This document shows positions 17,625 to 26,125 of a DNA stretch of 64,000 nucleotides, in pieces. The notes below the pieces were generated by a model that was not told the DNA's origin, did no database searches, and was given only the letters and a program-made list of their open reading frames with translations. Each line of letters begins with the position of its first letter. The first letter of the stretch is position 1. This stretch comes from Candidatus Latescibacterota bacterium (GTDB lineage Bacteria > Krumholzibacteriota > Krumholzibacteriia > WVZY01): the NCBI GenBank assembly GCA_011772205.1, contig WVZY01000008.1:1-64000 (forward strand). Reading direction: 5' to 3'. The position numbers were made by a program, and so were the translations under genes.

Positions 17625-18263
17625 CTAAGCTGATCTTTCTTCATTTAATTTTCCTTTAATTAATATGATCCCTTTCCAAAACAAGCTTGCACCTGCAAGT
17701 ATACTCCCAATTGCCCGCAAGATAAAGGGGGGAAATAAAATGACCCCGGTCAATGGCATTCCAATTGTGAAAAGCACAGCACCAAAACGCGGAAAAACTT
17801 TTGCGCGAATCATGGCAATTCCAAATACGATGAACCCAATTGTGCCCAGATATACTATCAGATTATGTGCAACTGAAAAAATCGAAGCTCGAAAAAGTGG
17901 ACCCGAAAAGTCGATCAATTCAGGGGCATGAATGCTAAGGATCGGCCAGACGAATGCCATATCGAAAAGCATACAACTATTAATTACTGCGCCAAGAGCA
18001 GCTAGGACAAAGCCAATTAATCCAATGATTCCCGATTCTTTATACTGCTTTACATACAGTCCTATGATTACAATAGGAAATAGCATATAAAGGGCAAAAG
18101 CGAGAACGCTAATGACTCTCCATTGTTGATCATTCACCCCTTCGATCATTGTCTTATCAACTGGAAGTGTTATTGATGGCAGGATTACCAAGATGATGAG
18201 GAAAATGCTTGTTATGATCAATAGGATCCCAATTAAGCGATTCAACAATCCAGTGCTTATCAT
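17625..18263 (-). CDS. Multi-pass membrane protein
   Basis: A 212-residue protein with about six hydrophobic helices (residues about 8-30, 48-70, 78-100, 125-150, 158-180, 183-203). The spacing resembles DUF4386-like proteins of unknown function. The C-terminus is hydrophilic (KGKLNEERSA). GAGGAGA precedes the ATG. Confidence 0.6.
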   Translation of the reverse strand: MISTGLLNRLIGILLIITSIFLIILVILPSITLPVDKTMIEGVNDQQWRVISVLAFALYMLFPIVIIGLYVKQYKESGIIGLIGFVLAALGAVINSCMLFDMAFVWPILSIHAPELIDFSGPLFRASIFSVAHNLIVYLGTIGFIVFGIAMIRAKVFPRFGAVLFTIGMPLTGVILFPPFILRAIGSILAGASLFWKGIILIKGKLNEERSA

Positions 18264-18291
18264 TATTCTCTCCTCTATATGCAGCGATCCT

Positions 18292-18350
18292 GCCTAACGG
18301 CTGGATTTAGCGAGGTGATTGCGTTGCCTGTTGCTCCGCTCGATTAATGC
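18292..18350. other. attC-like recombination site, 59 bp
   Basis: Perfect left box gcctaac at 18292-18298, arm GGATTTAGCGAGG, right arm GCTCCGCTCGATTAATGC with a degenerate right box. Its length equals the classical 59-base element. Confidence 0.6.
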
Positions 18351-18361
18351 TACTTTAGTCT

Positions 18362-18934
18362 TCAATAAAAGACATTTTCTGTAGCAACACAGCCTGCTTC
18401 GTCGAAGCCAACGCCCTCCACTTCCAGCAGCGCCCTTTTCATTTCAAGGCCACCCTGATACCCTCCCAGCGTTCGATCAGTGCGTACGGCTCGGTGGCAC
18501 GGAATAATCACGGGAAACGGATTGGTGGCCAAAGCTGTGCCGACAGCGCGAGCCCCAAACGGCTCGCCTAGATGTTTAGCTATCCGTTTGTAGGTGCTTA
18601 CAGATCCGCGAGGAATTCCGTGCTCGGCGCGTAGAACCTTCTGTTGAAACTTGGAACAGAGATCGAGACGGATAATGTCGAGCGAAAAGAGAACATCGTT
18701 TCCACGCAAGAATGCTTCGATTTGATCAGCATGCTTATCAATTACACTGCACGAAGAGGAGATGGCATCCGAAAATGACGCTTTCACAATTTGAACGGCC
18801 GAGAGTCCCGGTTTGGAAAGCGCCACGCGGCAAATCCTAGGACGGCCGCCTTGGATTGACCAAATGACAGCAACAGGTCCAAAAGGGCTCGAGCGGAAGC
18901 AGTAAGATACCTGTGCTGTGACTGTGTTCTTCAT
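18362..18934 (-). CDS. ogt: Methylated-DNA-[protein]-cysteine S-methyltransferase
   Basis: A protein of about 190 residues that directly reverses O6-alkylguanine in DNA. The active site is intact (IIPCHRAVRTDRTLGGYQGG), with the DNA-binding helix as STYKRIAKHLGEPFGARAVG and the arginine finger region preserved. It differs from the ATL gene at 1910, which lacks the cysteine. No clear ribosome site is visible; a GTG at 18952 would add six residues. Confidence 0.88.
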   Translation of the reverse strand: MKNTVTAQVSYCFRSSPFGPVAVIWSIQGGRPRICRVALSKPGLSAVQIVKASFSDAISSSCSVIDKHADQIEAFLRGNDVLFSLDIIRLDLCSKFQQKVLRAEHGIPRGSVSTYKRIAKHLGEPFGARAVGTALATNPFPVIIPCHRAVRTDRTLGGYQGGLEMKRALLEVEGVGFDEAGCVATENVFY

Positions 18935-18990
18935 TAGTTTCGCGAATTGCACATCAGCTGCAGGGAGACGCTAAATGCTCCTGTGATTTT

Positions 18991-19473
18991 TCAATCACCG
19001 CTGCCAATCTTTGGCACCCACTTTCCCGTTCTTATCTTATAGCTCCTGTATTCTTCGCCAAACTTTTTATGCAACAACTTCTCCTCGTAGCTCGCAATAT
19101 AATTGTAGAAGATGAATATCATAACCAGCAGCGCCAGGGACAAAAGCGAAGCTGTAGAAATTGACAGGCCGAGGTAGAACAACAGGCTCGCCAAGTACAA
19201 GGGGTGCCTGACATACCGGAAGGCTCCGGTTGACACCACGCCAGCAGCGCGATGCACATGACTGGTCACAACATGGCCTGACTTGGAAAAATACACAGCG
19301 GCGATGAGAACAAGGCCCAGAATGATTAGCCGAATATAGAGGGATACGTAATCCGATAGAAATGTCGATATGCGAAGGAAAAACGAGTCACCTGCCCAAA
19401 CGACGAGAAACAAAACGAGCAATATCAACTGTCTAGCGTCACCGAAAGGGTGCTCACCGTTTTTTTCTTTCAT
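18991..19473 (-). CDS. Isoprenylcysteine carboxyl methyltransferase-like membrane protein
   Basis: A 160-residue integral membrane protein of the ICMT/PEMT superfamily. Four hydrophobic helices are seen, and the conserved SAM-binding region is GAFRYVRHPLYLASLLFYLG with the closing YEEKLLHKKFGEEYRSYK. Bacterial members methylate unknown lipids or small molecules. Confidence 0.8.
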   Translation of the reverse strand: MKEKNGEHPFGDARQLILLVLFLVVWAGDSFFLRISTFLSDYVSLYIRLIILGLVLIAAVYFSKSGHVVTSHVHRAAGVVSTGAFRYVRHPLYLASLLFYLGLSISTASLLSLALLVMIFIFYNYIASYEEKLLHKKFGEEYRSYKIRTGKWVPKIGSGD

Positions 19474-19557
19474 CTATACTCTGTTCATTTAAGCTCGTGC
19501 ATTTTAGGTCGCATAAGCAGCGATAAATGCATCTTTTTCAACCCCAAAAGTTCTTTG

Positions 19558-20052
19558 CTACTTCTTCATTAGAACATCAAGATCTTCGAGAAGAGCTTGC
19601 AAATCCTCTTCATGCTCGACTTCATCCTGAAGAATCTGGACTGCCATATTATAGGTGACCGGATCCTTTAACCCAACTTCTCCAATCATGGCATGATACA
19701 CGCTTATGGCGCATTGCTCTCCCTTGATATTTTGTTGTAGGATATTTTGAACAAATGAATTATCTGGAGAGTCATAACCGCAATTCGTGAAATCAAACCA
19801 CTTTTTCGGAGTGGTCAATGGTGCACCGCCAAGCTGAATTATGCGATTGCTCACCATATCCGCATGACGCAATTCGTCAGCTGCATGCTGCATAAGCTCG
19901 GCGATTACCGCATCCTTCATCGGACCAGAGACCACTTTGGCACCGAGCCAGTACTGATAGTAAGCAAGCCACTCATCGGCGAAAGCCTTATTGAGAAGCT
20001 CCAAAACCTTATTGACATCCAAACCGACAATTTCACGACCTTTGGTGCCCAT
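19558..20052 (-). CDS. Ferritin-like DPS-type protein
   Basis: A 164-residue ferritin-like protein. Iron ligands are spread over the helices: NKAFADEWLAYYQYWLGAKV, HAADELRHADMVSNRI, GEQCAISVYHAMIGEVG and QDEVEHEEDLQALLEDL. The order and length fit the Dps-like (DPSL/bacterioferritin-related) branch, which stores iron and removes peroxide in the cytoplasm. Cysteines in FTNCGYDSP and GEQCAIS recall the paired cysteines of DPSL proteins. AGGAGG precedes the ATG. Confidence 0.83.
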   Translation of the reverse strand: MGTKGREIVGLDVNKVLELLNKAFADEWLAYYQYWLGAKVVSGPMKDAVIAELMQHAADELRHADMVSNRIIQLGGAPLTTPKKWFDFTNCGYDSPDNSFVQNILQQNIKGEQCAISVYHAMIGEVGLKDPVTYNMAVQILQDEVEHEEDLQALLEDLDVLMKK

Positions 20053-20092
20053 CGAAACCTCCTAACTGAATATCAATTAATAGATTACAGGT

Positions 20093-20223
20093 GCTTAACT
20101 TCGCTCATCGGAGCGACCCGACGTCTTGGTGTTCGTCCACAAGCGGCACTATTTGATCCCATTCAACGTTACCTCCTCGTTCGCTATGCCGCTTTTCGGC
20201 TGCAGCAGAACTTCATGTGGCAT
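20093..20223. other. attC-like recombination site
   Basis: Perfect left box gcttaac at 20093-20099 followed by TTCGCTCATCGGAGCGA; a right arm TCGGCTGCAGCAGAAC precedes the stop of the cupin pseudogene. An internal gttcgtc at 20131 could be an alternative right box. Confidence 0.45.
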
Positions 20224-20233
20224 GAGATGGAGA

Positions 20234-20662
20234 TCATTCTGTCTTCGCCACGATATAAATGTATCTCAGTTGCCCCGATCCTGTATTGATTACGTTGTGT
20301 TCTGTTCTTGGCGGGCAGTACGCAACCCTACTAGTTCTCAAGATCAGAGTAGGCCTGTCGGTAATCACCATTTTGCCTTCGCCTTCGAGTACGACTAAGA
20401 CTTCTTCTTATGAGTCGGTATTATGAGTTCCCACTGACTTTCCTGGAGCGAGCACGACCAGCCCCGCGCGCATCGTCACGGTTTCTGGCGGCCCAGCTAG
20501 TACTCTCATGTAATCTTTCACATCGGGATTTAGCGTGACAACCTTTGGTTCAGGGACCTTCTCCGCGTAAACCTTCAGACTAAAAACAGAAATAATGCCT
20601 AAAATCCATACAAAAACCAGGCTGCTCAAGACGAGTCGATGAACTTGAAATAAAAATCGCAT
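20234..20662 (-). pseudogene. Secreted cupin gene with premature TAA
   Basis: From an ATG with GGAGG three bases upstream the frame gives a signal anchor (LVLSSLVFVWILGIISVFSL), then VLAGPPETVTMRAGLVVLAP and GKSVGTHNTDS, a TAA, and on in the same frame EEVLVVLEGEGKMVITDRPT, VAYCPPRTEHNVINTGSGQL and RYIYIVAKTE to TGA. The stop cuts the first cupin motif (G-x5-H-x-H-type region) while both flanks remain cupin-like. Otherwise intact, so the mutation is recent or a sequence error. Confidence 0.75.
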
Positions 20663-20710
20663 AATCCTCCATGTGACACACGCATTATACAACTCTTAGC
20701 CAAACCGGGG

Positions 20711-20825
20711 ACTTAACTTCGCATCCCAAGTTACAAATGCGTCATGCCCAAAAAAGCAGGTTGCAACGGGAAGTCCGAGACTCCGCAAATAGCCGGCTCC
20801 AATGCCACGACTAACCGATAATACT
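20711..20825. other. attC-like recombination site
   Basis: Perfect left box acttaac at 20711-20717; arms around AGCAGGTTGCAACGGG and GCCGGCTCC. The right box is not clear before the Mop gene stop at 20832. Confidence 0.35.
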
Positions 20826-20831
20826 ATGCTA

Positions 20832-21041
20832 CTAATCAACAGCTATCATTACGTTAGATGCTTTTATGACTGCATAGACATCCTTGCCAACTTCCAGGCC
20901 GAGCCCCTTTGCCGATTTAACAGTGATAATAGAAACGATCTGCATGCCTCCTGGCAATTCAATCTCCACTTCTGTATTCACAGCACCAGGAGTGATTTGA
21001 GATACTTTGCCTTTGAGCATATTCCGAGCACTGATCTCCAT
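20832..21041 (-). CDS. Molybdopterin/molybdate-binding Mop (TOBE) domain protein
   Basis: A 69-residue single Mop domain: MEISARNMLKGKVSQITPGA, VNTEVEIELPGG and ITVKSAKGLGLEVGKDVYAV, IKASNVMIAVD. Such molbindins store molybdate or tungstate as small oligomers, or regulate its uptake. No transporter or ModE-like partner is nearby, consistent with a stand-alone cassette. The ATG at 21041 has AAAGGA upstream. Confidence 0.87.
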   Translation of the reverse strand: MEISARNMLKGKVSQITPGAVNTEVEIELPGGMQIVSIITVKSAKGLGLEVGKDVYAVIKASNVMIAVD

Positions 21042-21126
21042 CGAAGATCCTTTCTTTTGACTCTCCTCAGGACAATCAAGACACCTTTGTGATCTAGCAC
21101 CCACTCATACGGCTCGTCTCTTCAGC

Positions 21127-21203
21127 ACTTAACCGCAGCTCAGCTCTTGCCTCAATCAGCCTTTGTACCGGTAGGACATTGCTTGCAGCAGCGTGTTGTA
21201 AGC
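21127..21203. other. attC-like recombination site
   Basis: Perfect left box acttaac at 21127-21133, inner arm CGCAGCTCAGC, right arm GCTTGCAGCAGCGT and right box gttgtaa with trailing GC. Confidence 0.55.
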
Positions 21204-21254
21204 TCTCGCTCCAGCATACACACGTCCGTACAACTTGAGTGCAACAAGAGCTGA

Positions 21255-24200
21255 TCAGTTCTCCGGGCGCTTGACGCGAATCGGATCTTGGGGTTGCGGC
21301 AGTATTTCAATCCCCTGTGTTTCTAGTAACTCCAGAGCTACCCTGACGGCTTCCTCTAATTGTGGATCATGCCCTTCGTTTACCAACTTCGGCTCTTGTT
21401 CAACTTCAACATCCGGCTTTACTCCCTCATTTTCGACGTCCCATTCGCCTTGCAAATTGTAAAAACCGCCTCTTGGAGCCGTAATATAACCTCCATCAAC
21501 TAATGGCGGCACGTCCCAAATCCCAACCAATCCCCCCCAAGTGCGCGTGCCTACAAGCGGGCCGATACCCTTCAAACGAAACATGTAAGGCAAAAAGTCG
21601 CCACCAGAACCGGCAGCATCATTAATAATCATTACTTTAGGTCCCCAAATTGCTGCATTGGGCGCTGTGAAAGGCTGACGATCCCCGATTGGGTTATTGA
21701 AATATCCGAGCAATTCCCGCGAGAGCAAGTCAACGATGTAATCCGCAATGTATCCGCCTCCGTTGAAGCGTTCATCAATTACCGCTCCTTTTTTATCTTT
21801 TTGCGCGAAATAATATCGATTGAAACTTGTGTATCCAGAAACGGATGTATTGGGCAGCCATACGTAGGCTAATTTGCCGTTTGATAGTTCATCTACTTTT
21901 CTACGATTGTTTTCAATCCAGGCTCGTCTTCTTAAAGCGGTCTCACTATTAATCGGCACTACAGTTACTTCTCGGCAGCCTTTCATGGTTGGTTTGTCAT
22001 TCACCGAGATTGATGTTTGTTTTTCCGCTGTGTGCTCAAAGAAGGCATAGAGGTTCTTACCTGAATCCAATTGAATACCATTTACGGCTAAAAGATAATC
22101 GCCTTCCTTTACGTCGATTCCCGGCCCGCTAAGCGGCGCCCGCAGCTCCGGATTCCAATTCTCTCCTGAATAAATCTTCTTGATACGAAAGCGTCCGTCC
22201 TCTACTGCAAAATCAGCTCCTAGCATGCCAACAGGAGTTCTTTCAACATTCGGCCAGTCCCCTCCACCTGTGAAAGAATGACCGATAGCTGTTTCACCAC
22301 CTAATATATCTAGAACATAAGTTAGATCAGCTCTATGCCGCACATGCTCGACCCAAGGAGCGTACGTGCTGTATGCCCACTCGAGATCGAGCCCATGCAC
22401 ATTGTCAACATAAAAATAATCCCTTTGATAACGCCAGGCTTCCCTGAATATTTGCTTCCATTCCTCCGGCGGATCTACCTTCATGCGCATATCTTCTGTG
22501 TTAATTTTCCCTTCATCCGCTTTTATTTGGCCGTTTGCATCGGCAACTGCCCATTGATTCGGGCCCTTGGAGTAAAGCAACTTTTCTCCATCAGCTGATA
22601 ACGAATAGTCTACAACACCCTGCAGTATTTCTTTTGCTTCGCGATCCTTCATTATATATCGATGCAATTTCAGCGTTTCTTCGTTTTGCTGACCTTCCAA
22701 ATAGAATATCGTTCCCTCTTTTCCCGCTTTAAGTGTGCGGTAATCGCGAGCAGGAACATCGAGGGCGATAACTCTTTGATCAATACCCTCAAAATCTATC
22801 TGAACTTCGACATCTCTTTTCTTTTGCACTTCATCATCTTTGTTCTTTCCCTTCTTTTCTTCGTCTTTAGATTCATCATCAGCTTCTTCTCCACCAATTT
22901 CGTCATCACTTTCCGGAAGCAGCGGTGAAGGTTCCTTGGAAGAAAGAACGGCTAAATAAATGGCCCTTCTAACTGGGCGCTCCAATGAACTCAGATCGAG
23001 CCATCCCACATTCAAGCCATAATTTGTGCTGGCGAGGAAATAGATATACTTGCCGCCAGCATCCCATGCAGGCGACTTACAATCCGATAATCCATCTGTC
23101 AGCTGAAATGATTTGTTTTTTTCGAGTGAATAGATAAAGATTGCATTATATTGATTTATTAATCGCTTAGTATAAGCAATCCATTTTGAATCCGGTGACC
23201 ATTCTGGATATATCGTCCGCTCGGGATGCGTAAAACCTTCGTTATCAATCAAGCTGATTTTCTTTGTATCTATGTTTACAATCCAAAGGTTTCGATCAGC
23301 ATCTCCAAAACTAAGGTATTTGCAATCAGGCGACCAGGCTGGTGTGTAATAAAACGTGGGATTTTCGAGCGCGATTGTCTCCTTATTGCTTCCATATTGA
23401 TCAGCAATGACCAAATGATATTCCCCACCCTCATCCGAAAACCAGCTGATGTATTTTCCATCTGGTGACCAGATGGGATTCCGATCGGCAGTTCCAGAGC
23501 TCGATGTTAAATTCCGAATATCCCCCTTTTTCTCAGGAACGGTGAAAATATCACCCCGCGCTTCGAACACCGCGCGTTTTCCAGTCGGAGATAGCGACCG
23601 ATTTACGATTTGGTCTCCAACTGTTTTCCAATGCGTCCGCGCCCAGGGAAAATCCCCCCGAACAGCGACCGAAAGCTTTTCGGGTTTTCCTGCCGCAGGA
23701 TCGTAAATATATAAGTAGCCACTATTTTCAAAAATCAGCTTGCCGCCACCTGCTTCCAGATTCTTGCAGTCAAAATCTTTAAAATAAGTTTCTTGTTTTA
23801 ATTTTTTTGCATCCAATTCGTAAGACCAAATGTTCATGACATAATCTCGGTCGGAGAGAAAGAAAATTTTATTGTTCATCCACATTGGTGTGTTGTCATT
23901 CGCACCATCCCAGGGTAGTTTTTCGACTTCCAACGTATTTAAATCTATAATACGGATCGGATTATTTTGGCCTCCGCGGTAGTTGCGCCATTCCGATTCC
24001 CATGGCCATATTTTCTGGTAAACGAACTTCTTGTCATCCAGAGAAAATTTTCCTTCTGCAACCCTTGGAATTGGTAGAGGTATTGGCATGCTTCCTTTTA
24101 AGCTCACCTTCCAGAGTTTGGGATAATTAATTGGCGCATTCTCTCTACCTGACGCGAATACGATATATTCCCCATCGTTCGTCCAGCCACGCACTACGTC

Positions 24201-24527
24201 GTATATCGGATGCCAAGTCAATCGCTTTGGTTCTCCCCCCGTTGTTGGAACGACGTAAACGTCTGTATTCCCGTCATATTGGCCAGAGAAAGCGATGAGT
24301 TTACCATCAGGTGAAAAATGCGGTTCGGTCTCAGCTCCCTGAAATGACGTTAGACGACGCGCTTCTCCACCGCTTAGCTTCGCAACCCAAATATCATTGG
24401 AATAAACAAAAGCAATATGCGATTCGCTTATATCGGGATTGCGTAAAAGGCGAGTTTCCTGTGCTATTGAGCTCGATGGCAGGATAAGAAAGTAAACAAG
24501 AAACGTAAGAATTGCTCCGCGAAGCAT
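21255..24527 (-). CDS. Tricorn-type S41 protease, secreted
   Basis: About 1,090 residues with a signal peptide (ILTFLVYFLILPSSSIAQ). Residues about 25-600 are beta-propeller blades (EPHFSPDGKLIAFSGQYDG, NPIWSPDGKYISWFSDEGG). A lysine/glutamate-rich linker near 555-580 is followed by a PDZ segment (AVNGIQLDSGKNL) and the S41 core: DERFNGGGYIADYIVDLL, VMIINDAAGSGGDFLPYMF with the nucleophile serine and GTRTWGGLVG. Tricorn degrades peptides released by other proteases; exported relatives are common in FCB and acidobacterial genomes. GGAGGTG precedes the ATG. At 3.3 kb it is unusually large for a cassette. Confidence 0.88.
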   Translation of the reverse strand: MLRGAILTFLVYFLILPSSSIAQETRLLRNPDISESHIAFVYSNDIWVAKLSGGEARRLTSFQGAETEPHFSPDGKLIAFSGQYDGNTDVYVVPTTGGEPKRLTWHPIYDVVRGWTNDGEYIVFASGRENAPINYPKLWKVSLKGSMPIPLPIPRVAEGKFSLDDKKFVYQKIWPWESEWRNYRGGQNNPIRIIDLNTLEVEKLPWDGANDNTPMWMNNKIFFLSDRDYVMNIWSYELDAKKLKQETYFKDFDCKNLEAGGGKLIFENSGYLYIYDPAAGKPEKLSVAVRGDFPWARTHWKTVGDQIVNRSLSPTGKRAVFEARGDIFTVPEKKGDIRNLTSSSGTADRNPIWSPDGKYISWFSDEGGEYHLVIADQYGSNKETIALENPTFYYTPAWSPDCKYLSFGDADRNLWIVNIDTKKISLIDNEGFTHPERTIYPEWSPDSKWIAYTKRLINQYNAIFIYSLEKNKSFQLTDGLSDCKSPAWDAGGKYIYFLASTNYGLNVGWLDLSSLERPVRRAIYLAVLSSKEPSPLLPESDDEIGGEEADDESKDEEKKGKNKDDEVQKKRDVEVQIDFEGIDQRVIALDVPARDYRTLKAGKEGTIFYLEGQQNEETLKLHRYIMKDREAKEILQGVVDYSLSADGEKLLYSKGPNQWAVADANGQIKADEGKINTEDMRMKVDPPEEWKQIFREAWRYQRDYFYVDNVHGLDLEWAYSTYAPWVEHVRHRADLTYVLDILGGETAIGHSFTGGGDWPNVERTPVGMLGADFAVEDGRFRIKKIYSGENWNPELRAPLSGPGIDVKEGDYLLAVNGIQLDSGKNLYAFFEHTAEKQTSISVNDKPTMKGCREVTVVPINSETALRRRAWIENNRRKVDELSNGKLAYVWLPNTSVSGYTSFNRYYFAQKDKKGAVIDERFNGGGYIADYIVDLLSRELLGYFNNPIGDRQPFTAPNAAIWGPKVMIINDAAGSGGDFLPYMFRLKGIGPLVGTRTWGGLVGIWDVPPLVDGGYITAPRGGFYNLQGEWDVENEGVKPDVEVEQEPKLVNEGHDPQLEEAVRVALELLETQGIEILPQPQDPIRVKRPEN

Positions 24528-24734
24528 TTCCACCTCCCTGGATGTGTAATTACTTATTGCAGATAGACTAGGTTATTAAAGCAGAAGTTCTTGCGAATGT
24601 CAAAGCTTGATTGTCATTATGAGCATCAAACGTCCCTGCGCTCTGCTCTCGCGCCCGCCCGGATGTGTCGACTTGCTGTCAGATCGCATAGCAGTGCCAT
24701 CAGTGGGGTCCGGCGAGCGCCTTTAATAAAATGC

Positions 24735-25214
24735 TCAAGGCCCCCTGCCTCGCCACAGTACGTGAATCGATTCGCCTAGGTGTGCTTGATCGTAAATTTC
24801 GTATATGCTTACTTTGATGCAATCGCTACAGGCATATACTGAATCTTTGAGCACATGCACAAACTCAAAAGACCAACGCCAGTTCGGACTCAAGGGAGCG
24901 ACCAAGGAGCCGTCACAGAACGGAGAGCCGTTACTCGTGACCAAATGGAATATCATTTGCAGAGTCCCATTCGCCTGGGTTTGAACCTCTGGGCTCGTGA
25001 AGCGATTCGAATCTGTCTCAACTCTCCGGAAATTGTGTGGCTCAAACTCCCAGATCGAGTTGCCATCATCCAGAGTCACGTACACGGATTTCAGCGAAAG
25101 CAGAGAGTCTTGGATGTAATAAACTCTAGCTCGTGAGTCCGAAGCTTGCTCTTCTTCCGAACATGCCCCAACGGCAAGCACGGCTAACAAGAAGTATGCT
25201 AATCTTGATTTCAT
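24735..25214 (-). CDS. Hypothetical lipoprotein
   Basis: A 159-residue lipoprotein with signal and lipobox MKSRLAYFLLAVLAVGACS, the lipidated cysteine at 18. The mature part holds SPFCDGSLV and YACSDCIKV cysteines and is otherwise beta-rich. No family is recognised. GAGG lies just upstream of the ATG. Confidence 0.55.
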   Translation of the reverse strand: MKSRLAYFLLAVLAVGACSEEEQASDSRARVYYIQDSLLSLKSVYVTLDDGNSIWEFEPHNFRRVETDSNRFTSPEVQTQANGTLQMIFHLVTSNGSPFCDGSLVAPLSPNWRWSFEFVHVLKDSVYACSDCIKVSIYEIYDQAHLGESIHVLWRGRGP

Positions 25215-25328
25215 GTTGCCTCGATCGTCAAGCGCTCTTCCATCAAATGCGATTGCTCGATTGCACTTACGATTCTCCCGTCATCAGCAAGCCGTCCGAC
25301 ATAGAGCTACGTTGGGCTACTCCGAGCC

Positions 25329-25721
25329 TCAGAGAAATTTCGGGTCATTCGCGAAGCTCACGGACAATCCACTTTTGACAATATATATTATCACCGAGTT
25401 GTACTCGATCCAGTTGATCAGCGTATCAGCTTCGGCAAGGTCTCCGTAAATCCTCACGCGCGACTCGGCACCACTAATCTTCGGAACCGGCACCTCAGTG
25501 AGCAAGTCGCTTCTTGAGGGTTTTTTGATAATTCCGTTAAAGACAAGAATATCATCCACGCTTATTTTCAATATCTTTCCGTTTGTGTGTCCGCTAACGT
25601 AGATCTGCTTGTTTTCAGCAGTAGCTCCATTGTAGACAACTCCGCCCATGTCTCTGAGACGCACAGTGAGCACTGCAAGCACGACAATTATAAAAAGCAG
25701 AAACCAGAGAATTTTTGACAT
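25329..25721 (-). CDS. Hypothetical membrane-anchored protein
   Basis: A 130-residue protein with an N-terminal anchor (ILWFLLFIIVVLAVLTVRL) and an extracytoplasmic tail (AENKQIYVSGHTNGKILKIS, RVRIYGDLAEADTLINWIEY). No family is recognised. The ATG at 25721 is chosen because the anchor begins there; a longer in-frame start adds 11 polar residues. Confidence 0.5.
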   Translation of the reverse strand: MSKILWFLLFIIVVLAVLTVRLRDMGGVVYNGATAENKQIYVSGHTNGKILKISVDDILVFNGIIKKPSRSDLLTEVPVPKISGAESRVRIYGDLAEADTLINWIEYNSVIIYIVKSGLSVSFANDPKFL

Positions 25722-25862
25722 GTTAGACGAAATCTCGTGTCCCACGTCGCACATTAGCCGCGATAGGAACCCGGGACGGGCACATCGAAACCGGCCTGCC
25801 AGCTGCAGCCGTCAGCTCCATGTGCGAGTTAAGGAGGAATAAAACGAATGGCCCTTTCAGAT

Positions 25863-26123
25863 TCATCTGAGAACCAGCCCAATAATTGCAAATACTAATG
25901 CAAGATTCATTGAAATGATGTAGGCGTAAAACCATCGCCCCGGCTTTCCCTGCTCCTGCATAGTTATTTTACGGTACTGATGTATATATTTCAACACCAT
26001 GACCCTGAAAAACAATAGACCAATCTTAATTCCACGATTGGATAAAAATGAAGCGACGACAATAGAGGATACAACTCCCCAAACAAGACATAGGATCGCT
26101 AATATAAGGGATAAATTGCTCAT
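25863..26123 (-). CDS. Small two-helix membrane protein
   Basis: An 86-residue protein: helix 1 LILAILCLVWGVVSSIVVAS, a positively charged loop (RKITMQEQGKPGRWFY), and helix 2 SMNLALVFAIIGLVL. Its ATG lies two bases after the stop of the decarboxylase gene, so the two are probably co-transcribed in one cassette. No family is recognised. Confidence 0.55.
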   Translation of the reverse strand: MSNLSLILAILCLVWGVVSSIVVASFLSNRGIKIGLLFFRVMVLKYIHQYRKITMQEQGKPGRWFYAYIISMNLALVFAIIGLVLR

Positions 26124-26125
26124 TA

